Below are positions 58,408 to 64,000 of a DNA stretch of 64,000 bases, piece after piece. Every line of letters starts with the position of its first letter. Position 1 is the first letter of the stretch. Source of the DNA: UBA9659 sp965208605. GTDB taxonomy: Bacteria; Pseudomonadota; Gammaproteobacteria; Pseudomonadales; Azotimanducaceae. The position numbers and the translations under genes are program-made. Location of the stretch: positions 2,170,001 through 2,234,000 of the forward strand of contig OZ242345.1 of the NCBI GenBank assembly GCA_965208605.1, given 5' to 3'. The notes below the pieces were generated by a model. It did not search any database. It saw only the letters and a program-made list of their open reading frames with translations, and had not been told where the DNA came from.

Positions 58408-59789
58408 TATTCATCCTCTCCCCATAGTATCTCCTCTTGAATCTCATTCATTGCGTTTATTGATTTGTCGAAACTAGTGACCTCAATGCCCTGTTCTTGA
58501 CTGATTTCAGCAGGTGTCAAGGTTTGACAACGGCTTTTTCTTACATTTTTTTCTTGTTTCACTAGGCTTTCTTCGGCGACATACAAGCGTATTTTTTGGT
58601 AGTCAAGCAATTCTTCATGTTTATAGTTCCGTTTTTCTGCAATCCGATTCAAGTAAGGCTTGTCTTGCTTCAGCATAATCAAAGTATTCAATTCTTTGAC
58701 GATATAGTCACTATGAGTAGTAATAAATACTTTCATGCCGATATTGACCAGGCGCGCAAAAAGTCGTGCGATACGACGTTGATTTTCAGGATGCAGGTTT
58801 AGCTCTGGTTCATCGACTATCAGCAAATCTCCTGGTTTGGCTTCATGAGCAAGATAAAAACTAATATCCAGTAAAGAACGCACTGCGCTAGAGCTTTCAT
58901 CCATTGTTAATTTGATAGATCTATTGTTGTTAGGTCTAAAAAATACCCCGTCATTTTTGACAATGTATTTACCACCGATAATATTGGAAAAATCTGCCAA
59001 TATATCCGGGTGGTTTTGGGCAAGAAAGCTTTTATTTTTCCCCATTTTTTCAATTTGACGAGTGAAATCTACATTTACTGTTACTGGCAACGCATAGTCC
59101 GGATGAGCATCCAACAGCAACTTTAATGGGTCTATTTTTTCATCATGTTTCATCTGATGAAGTAATCGGTTTCTGGCAAAATCTAATTCTTTCCTAAAAA
59201 TAGCAGCTCCAGTTCTCTCAATGCTAGAAATGAAAACGTTGGGAAGCACTGATGAAAATATCAATTCAACTATTTTTTTCGAAATAATTTGTCTAATTAA
59301 ATCTCTGGGAATGTCTGGATCACCTTCTTGTACCACTGATATATTAAGCTGTTCACATTCTGTATTTTTAACGATGGAAACACGAAGCGATTTTCCGATG
59401 TGAATATGTTGTTCAAATGTCTTCGGTATAGAGATGTTGTTTTTATCTATCAACACCTCAAATATGGTGTTTGCAAACCGCTCTTCTGATGATGCGAATA
59501 TTCTTGATAGGTTTTCTGCATAAGAGGCAGATCCTTTTTTTAATATATTTTCACATTGTTTTATGTAATGCTCCACATTGATTCTGCTTTCTGATTGTCG
59601 AATAAAACCATCGACTTCATCATTGCTAATCTGTACTTTTAATATATTTTTCCAATTCCACAAAAATCCAAATAATACGTATGCAGCGTATGTCTTGCCG
59701 CTGTTATTCTCACCGCAGATAATTGTCATGTCACCCAATTCAAATTCGGCTTCTTTGAGTACACCAAGATTTTTAACTTTTATTCTCAT
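58407..59789 (-). CDS. OLD-like AAA ATPase (AAA_15/AAA_21 type)
   Basis: 460 residues. IICGENNSGKTYAAYVLFGF holds Walker A (26-33). After a long helical and beta middle region, DESSSAVRSLLDISFYLAHE carries the ABC-like signature, DLLIVDEPELNLHPENQRRI holds Walker B, and FITTHSDYIVKELN the H-loop. No TOPRIM domain follows, unlike full OLD nucleases; the C-terminus (about 380-460) is helical and charged. It overlaps mod by ATGA (59786-59789) and the nuclease-like gene by TAATG. ATPases of this class act as sensors or motors in Septu, PARIS and retron-associated defence. This pair resembles none of them exactly, since the partner is not HNH or TOPRIM. Confidence 0.82.
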   Translation of the reverse strand: MRIKVKNLGVLKEAEFELGDMTIICGENNSGKTYAAYVLFGFLWNWKNILKVQISNDEVDGFIRQSESRINVEHYIKQCENILKKGSASYAENLSRIFASSEERFANTIFEVLIDKNNISIPKTFEQHIHIGKSLRVSIVKNTECEQLNISVVQEGDPDIPRDLIRQIISKKIVELIFSSVLPNVFISSIERTGAAIFRKELDFARNRLLHQMKHDEKIDPLKLLLDAHPDYALPVTVNVDFTRQIEKMGKNKSFLAQNHPDILADFSNIIGGKYIVKNDGVFFRPNNNRSIKLTMDESSSAVRSLLDISFYLAHEAKPGDLLIVDEPELNLHPENQRRIARLFARLVNIGMKVFITTHSDYIVKELNTLIMLKQDKPYLNRIAEKRNYKHEELLDYQKIRLYVAEESLVKQEKNVRKSRCQTLTPAEISQEQGIEVTSFDKSINAMNEIQEEILWGEDE

Positions 59790-61894
59790 ACTGTCACCTC
59801 TACAATTTTCATCGTGTCATTGCCAAAAATATCCACCACCTTGACGGCAATCTTACGCTGTCCCGGCGGACATTCGTGTTGCACGCTGGTCAATTCCAGG
59901 CTGCGGTCTTTCTTTGTACGGAAACTCTGCCATTCGTTTTCAAACACATAATCGCCGCTCCACTGCTCTTCGGTCTCGCCGGTGTCCTCGTTGGACACGC
60001 GGATGATTTCACGCTTGCTTTCAAAATCAAAATCCACCGCCCAGTAATCTATCCAGTCGGTCCATTCGCGGGTTAATACCTCGCGCGAGATTTTACCAGT
60101 TTTATCTTTGCTGATACGCAAGATCTGCCCTTGCTCCACGACAACTTTGTGCTTGCCGTTTTTAAGCGTTGCCGCGGCGTTTGGGTCTTGGGAATAATGC
60201 ACCGAGAAATCGGTCAACTCCACCGCCACGGTGGCGGGTGCCTTGCCCTTGACGACATGCGCCTTGACTTCAACGAAGGACACATCGTGGAACACTACCT
60301 GCTCCCGCTCGACCGCACGTTTATCAAACACCTCCGCGGGGATGTGTTTCATCGCCAGATTGATGCCTTTGTTTTTCGCCTCGTCCATGATTTGCGGGAA
60401 CAAACCCATTTCAAATTCAAAGGCGAGGATGTCAGCGCGAGTGATGCGTTGCTTACGACATTCCAAAATAATCTCTTCCACGAACAGGCGCGTCACCGGC
60501 AGGTTGATGGGTCCGATAGCGACCATGCGTCCGGCCTTTTTGCCGTGGAAGACGCCGGACTGGGCTACCGGTTGTGCGGCGTAGGCTTTTAGAATCAGTG
60601 CCTGATATTCCTGCGACTTGGCGGCGATCTGCTGTTCTTGCTGTTCAGGGCGCAGCCCGGGATTGACGCCGATATAATGTTGGCGTTCGTATTTGCCGAG
60701 GTTGAGAATTTCGAAGGCGCGGTAATCCTGCTTTGCTTCTTTGCGTTGTCGCTGCACACCAATCATGCGTTTGCGCGTGGTGTGGATAGCGAACTTGCCG
60801 AGGTCGGAGACGATCCATTTGCGTCCGAGTTTTTCGGCAACGGCCGCAGTCGTACCGGAGCCACAGAAGAAGTCTGCGACGATGTCGTTTTCGTTGGATG
60901 ATGATTTTATGACTCGCTCGATCAAAGATTCCGGTTTTTGAGTAGGGTAACCCACAATTTCAGGTTGGGCGTGGAGAGATGCGAACTTCCAGACATTGTC
61001 TACTGTCCTTTCGGTTCTCAGATCATATATACCGCGTCCTTTTTCGTCCTTGACATAGATCTTTTTCCCATCCACCTTTTTCATCCGAGAAACTTTTATC
61101 GGCTTATCCCGCTTGTCGTATTGCCAGTTAAATATATGAGATTCACGATTGTTGTTATAAACGAGAATCGTGTCCGTAGAATTAGTGTATTTCTTTTTCC
61201 GAGTATCCGGTATTTTATTTGTGTAATACCATACAATCTCGTTTTGTAAATTCTCTCGTCCAAAAACCTCATCCAACACCAACCGAATATACGAGTTCAC
61301 CCGCCAATCACAATGCACATAAATACTGCCGTCCTCGGCCAACAAATCCCGCATCAGTACCAGCCGCTCATAAATCATCGCAATAAACGAATCCGCACCC
61401 CTGCCCCAAGTGTCGCGGTAGGCGAGTTCCTCCAGCACATTCGGTTTCTTGGTGAAGGTGTCGTCGCCGATGGTGATGTCCATGGAAAAATCCGCACCCA
61501 CATCAAAAGGCGGATCAATGTAAATCAATTTGATGCCGCCCTGGGCTTCAATTTCCTCACGCAGGGGACCGTTGTTCAGGGATGACAAGATCAACTTGTT
61601 GTCGCCCCAGATGAGTTTATTGCTCCAGCCTGTCAGTTGCCGCCCGCGTGCATCGGTGTCGAACATGTCTTGTTGTAATTCCGCATCCTCCGGCTTCTCG
61701 GCGCGCGGCTCGTCCACCTGCTCAATCACCTGAAACGGCAGCACCACATTGCACACCTCGTTGCTCTTGCCGTTCCACACCAGTTCCACCTCGCGCTTGT
61801 CGTCAAACAGCAGGAAGCGATACTTATCCGGCAAGGGCTTGCCCGATTCAATGATCTTTATCGCGTCACGCTTTTCGTTGTCGGTGAGATTCAT
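59786..61894 (-). CDS. mod: Type III restriction-modification DNA methyltransferase (Mod)
   Basis: 702 residues. The catalytic motif is IDPPF (126-130) and the AdoMet site is FFCGSGTTAAVAEKLGR (342 onwards), motif order of beta-class N6-adenine or N4-cytosine methyltransferases, which includes type III Mod. HCDWRVNSYIRLVLDEVFG and YPTQKPESLIERVIKSSSNE are conserved in the family. DPPF replaces the more common DPPY. ATG 61894 overlaps the upstream ATPase stop by ATGA. A longer frame to 61942 lies inside that gene. No simple repeat tract of the phase-variable Mod type is seen in the 5' region. Confidence 0.92.
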   Translation of the reverse strand: MNLTDNEKRDAIKIIESGKPLPDKYRFLLFDDKREVELVWNGKSNEVCNVVLPFQVIEQVDEPRAEKPEDAELQQDMFDTDARGRQLTGWSNKLIWGDNKLILSSLNNGPLREEIEAQGGIKLIYIDPPFDVGADFSMDITIGDDTFTKKPNVLEELAYRDTWGRGADSFIAMIYERLVLMRDLLAEDGSIYVHCDWRVNSYIRLVLDEVFGRENLQNEIVWYYTNKIPDTRKKKYTNSTDTILVYNNNRESHIFNWQYDKRDKPIKVSRMKKVDGKKIYVKDEKGRGIYDLRTERTVDNVWKFASLHAQPEIVGYPTQKPESLIERVIKSSSNENDIVADFFCGSGTTAAVAEKLGRKWIVSDLGKFAIHTTRKRMIGVQRQRKEAKQDYRAFEILNLGKYERQHYIGVNPGLRPEQQEQQIAAKSQEYQALILKAYAAQPVAQSGVFHGKKAGRMVAIGPINLPVTRLFVEEIILECRKQRITRADILAFEFEMGLFPQIMDEAKNKGINLAMKHIPAEVFDKRAVEREQVVFHDVSFVEVKAHVVKGKAPATVAVELTDFSVHYSQDPNAAATLKNGKHKVVVEQGQILRISKDKTGKISREVLTREWTDWIDYWAVDFDFESKREIIRVSNEDTGETEEQWSGDYVFENEWQSFRTKKDRSLELTSVQHECPPGQRKIAVKVVDIFGNDTMKIVEVTV

Positions 61895-63306
61895 AGGGAG
61901 AGATCCATATCCATGACGGCATGGCGACCGACCATATAACAATACAAACTCGTGGGAAAGTAGCGCACTTCACGATTTGATATGTCAATCTGCCCGGTTT
62001 TGGTGCGTGTTGTAAAAGAACAAGCACGCATGTTTGGATGTTTCTTGAGAAATACCCGCAAGGGTCCGCGCTTTTGCCATTGCTCAATATTATTGTCAGA
62101 CCATTTGACTTCCAAACATCCCTCGGGATGCCCGCGCTCGTTAAGGGACACCAGGTCTACTTCGCCACCCTTCCAACGCGCATAGTGAAGCATTCGGTTT
62201 TTCAAATGAAACAACTGGGCGAATACCGCGGTTTCGACCAGCGCTCCCAATGATTCCTGTTTTGTTGATGATCCAAAGAGGGCGCAATGGAGGGAAGGAT
62301 TGGTTAGATACACCTTGAAGAAATTGACGCGCTTGAACCGTTTGGCATTTTGATCTATTCGGTGAACGGTTTTGATGAGAAACGCGGCTTCCAAATATTC
62401 CATGTAGCGTTTGAGCGTGGGTTTGGTAACACCAGAGTTTTGCGAAAGTTTGTCCAGTGATACTTCCTGAGCGGTGTTCCAGGCAAGGGACATGAACAGA
62501 GAGTTGAGTTCCTGGATGTCTTGAATGCCATAAAGGCTCGGCAGGTCGCGCAGCAACACCTTGTCAATGATGTCGCTTCGAACATAACGACCCATGTCCT
62601 GCTGGATAATCTCGGAAAAAACAATTTCGGGGTAACCACCGATTTGGATGTAGCGGATGAAGTGCTCGTTGAGTTTCCCAATATAGTTTTCCGTAAGCAC
62701 CCACTTGCCTTTTTTTTGTCCAATCGGCACTTTGATTTCTTGTAAATCCAGATACTCATAGAACGTCAGTGGCGGCAGAAAAAAATCAGTGAAGCGACCG
62801 GCGCCAGACTCAATGCTCTTGAGTCGCAAGGCTGCCGCCGCCGAACCGGACACTACGCATTTGATGTGCGGATGTGTGTCCACAAACGCCTTCAAGTGCC
62901 GCTCCCAATCCCGCAGATACTGGATTTCATCCAGAAAGAGAAAAACGGGAGTTGCTTTTTTCAGTATGCTGGCTCCCAGCATTTTGCCAGCGAGTTCTTC
63001 GATGGAAAGATTGGAATAGAGGGGCTGGTCAAGGGATAGATAGGCGACGGAACGCGCCGAGATGCCTGTGTCCAGCAGTTTTTGGATGATGTGGTGTAGC
63101 AACACGGTTTTGCCTACGCGACGCGGGCCCATCAACACGACCGCACGGCGCACATCCACCTCTTCCACGAGTTTGGCAAGGGACGCAAAGTAGGCACGCG
63201 AGCGCATGCGTCGATGCACAGGGTCTGTCTGTGGCGGCGTGCCACTCCACCACGGATTTTCAATGCGCATGCGCTCCAGGAGTTGTTCGTTGGGGATGGG
63301 GTTCAT
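61891..63306 (-). CDS. AAA_14/DUF4143 ATPase, first gene of the defence operon
   Basis: 471 residues. LMGPRRVGKTVLLHHII holds the P-loop (60-67), VFLFLDEIQYL holds Walker B, VVSGSAAAALR and GRFTDFFLPPLTFYEYL are typical of the AAA_14 family. The C-terminal DUF4143 part has ARWKGGEVDLVSLNERG and EVKWSDN, which resembles a degenerate nuclease fold (D..E-x-K). Family members occur widely and often singly; a defined function is lacking. Coupling to mod by ATGA is unusual and suggests that it belongs to the operon, for example as a regulator or sensor (inference). Confidence 0.85.
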   Translation of the reverse strand: MNPIPNEQLLERMRIENPWWSGTPPQTDPVHRRMRSRAYFASLAKLVEEVDVRRAVVLMGPRRVGKTVLLHHIIQKLLDTGISARSVAYLSLDQPLYSNLSIEELAGKMLGASILKKATPVFLFLDEIQYLRDWERHLKAFVDTHPHIKCVVSGSAAAALRLKSIESGAGRFTDFFLPPLTFYEYLDLQEIKVPIGQKKGKWVLTENYIGKLNEHFIRYIQIGGYPEIVFSEIIQQDMGRYVRSDIIDKVLLRDLPSLYGIQDIQELNSLFMSLAWNTAQEVSLDKLSQNSGVTKPTLKRYMEYLEAAFLIKTVHRIDQNAKRFKRVNFFKVYLTNPSLHCALFGSSTKQESLGALVETAVFAQLFHLKNRMLHYARWKGGEVDLVSLNERGHPEGCLEVKWSDNNIEQWQKRGPLRVFLKKHPNMRACSFTTRTKTGQIDISNREVRYFPTSLYCYMVGRHAVMDMDLSL

Positions 63307-63521
63307 AAGGTCGGAGTCTAGTGGGGCTGGGACAAAAAGTCAATATAAAGAAAGTTGACTTATCTTATGATGATTTTTTACCTATTCTCTTTACTTATCA
63401 TAAGCTTAGCTAATCCCCAAAATGCGCTAAACAGCCATTTCCGGCATATTTTCTCTTATTTTTTATCTTTCACCGAAATTGTGTGAAGAATACTCTTGTC
63501 ATATAAGTATTGAGAAAGAAC
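63307..63521. promoter_or_regulatory. AT-rich spacer, likely promoter of the defence operon
   Basis: On the minus strand TTGACT (63338-63343) and TAGACT (63315-63320) are separated by 17 bases, a possible sigma-70 promoter very close to the ATG at 63306. An imperfect inverted repeat CTTATGATGA / TTATCATAAG (63364-63404) could be an operator. The base composition is clearly more AT-rich than surrounding genes. The two ideas are unproven. Confidence 0.4.
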
Positions 63522-63965
63522 TCAAGATGATTGCTTGCATGGATTCTTCTTGAGAAAATCTCTGCGTTTGATACGAGGATATATTTTCCCTCTAGGGTTA
63601 TCGATAATTTCCTTCTTTTTGAAATCATCCTTTAGATTTTTATCTTCAGTGCAAAGTAGTCGAGCACCACTTGCTCTGGCAAGGGCAAGAATATGAATAT
63701 CATTGGATTTGTGTTTGTTGATTGCTTTTACTGCTGCTTCTTCTGACTTGATGGACTCTTCAGAATAGAGTTTTGCTTGCCCACTCTGGTAATAGGCTCT
63801 TAGCTTGTGTTGGAAATCTTTTAATTCCTGCCCGTATGTTCCATAAGTAGTACAGACAAATGATCCTCCTCGTTCAGAAAGCCATGTATGTATGGGTTGC
63901 ATGTCCTCCGATGATGGATCTTTTAGAAAAGCAGATATTTTATTCGTGTCAATAATGATACACAT
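63522..63965 (-). CDS. PIN-domain protein (VapC-like)
   Basis: 147 residues. CIIIDTNKISAFL opens with the conserved first Asp (D6), SNDIHILALARASG carries a second acidic site (D89) and LLCTEDKNLKDDF a third (D108), the PIN nuclease pattern. These domains cleave RNA, most often as VapC toxins. ATG 63965 has AGGA upstream at good spacing; a longer frame reaches 63992. No antitoxin is visible downstream; the 35 bases to the window edge upstream are too few to tell. The end has a charged tail (KRRDFLKKNPCKQSS). Confidence 0.75.
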   Translation of the reverse strand: MCIIIDTNKISAFLKDPSSEDMQPIHTWLSERGGSFVCTTYGTYGQELKDFQHKLRAYYQSGQAKLYSEESIKSEEAAVKAINKHKSNDIHILALARASGARLLCTEDKNLKDDFKKKEIIDNPRGKIYPRIKRRDFLKKNPCKQSS

Positions 63966-64000
63966 GGCTACAATCCTGTTATGAAAAGCCAAGCAATTTA

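Noticed and set aside
58407..59789. Full OLD nuclease or AriA of PARIS
   Set aside because: No TOPRIM region follows the ATPase domain, and the partner is not a DUF4435-like TOPRIM protein, so neither name is supported.
61250..61894. Phase-variable repeat tract in mod
   Set aside because: Type III mod genes often carry simple repeats near the 5' end; I looked for such tracts and found none in this one.

Overview
The window reads as a chromosomal segment of a Gram-negative bacterium, most likely a gammaproteobacterium. The supports are a RecBCD set, the SecY-interacting protein Syd, a TonB-dependent receptor, a TolC-type outer-membrane channel, an inner-membrane-anchored DegS/HtrA-like protease, class I AroA, a bacterial GltB/GltD glutamate synthase and a type-2 malate dehydrogenase. 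The clade below class level is not decidable here. Genes are densely packed, and no rRNA, tRNA or CRISPR array was recognised.

Layout. 1-2580 (-): 5' part of a TonB-dependent receptor running off the left edge, with a heptanucleotide array in its signal peptide. 2813-6262 (+): an AAA ATPase, a membrane protein, and two tandemly duplicated coiled-coil genes set in dispersed repeats. 6263-9772 (+): acyl-CoA synthetase, GST-like protein, DsbA-like protein. 9780-12248 (-): DUF5916-type protein. 12329-15017 (+): two acyl-CoA dehydrogenases and a small Cys-motif protein. 15121-17778 (+): hybrid sensor kinase. 17954-26713 (+): recC (split by a probable one-base deletion), recB and recD. 26719-29940 (+): DUF2147 protein, an acyltransferase-shikimate kinase fusion and aroB. 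30001-36132 (-): gltB and gltD. 36405-37388 (+): mdh. 37399-38979 (-): a mannose-6-phosphate-isomerase-like cupin protein. 39217-41285 (+): an Ada/AlkA-type alkylation repair fusion and ogt. 41183-46169 (-): START protein, aroA, syd, a periplasmic metal-sensor-like protein, a putative anti-sigma factor, an ECF sigma factor and an EF-hand protein. 46276-50314 (-): hemJ, modC-modB-modA and nudC. 50332-53836 (-): comF, a DegS-like protease and a TolC-like protein. 54313-63306 (-): a seven-gene defence operon. 63522-63965 (-): a PIN-domain protein.

The defence operon is the most system-like region. In transcription order it holds an AAA_14/DUF4143 ATPase, a type III Mod methyltransferase, an OLD-like AAA ATPase, a small protein with a PD-(D/E)XK-like motif, a MntA-like nucleotidyltransferase, a HepT-like HEPN protein and a type III Res helicase-nuclease. 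Start and stop codons overlap at four of the six junctions, and the other two gaps are 25 and 9 bases. A type III restriction-modification system has therefore been opened to hold an ATPase-nuclease pair and a toxin-antitoxin pair.

The other striking feature is a genome-wide habit of short tandem repeats. Units of 12, 15 or 24 bp sit in frame inside genes, mostly at linkers and termini. Units of 13 bp start at stop codons and run into spacers. A 24-bp unit recurs in the spacer before recC, inside recB and inside recD. A separate interspersed family with a CGTCATTC / GGAATCCAG core fills most spacers and in places has been absorbed into protein termini.
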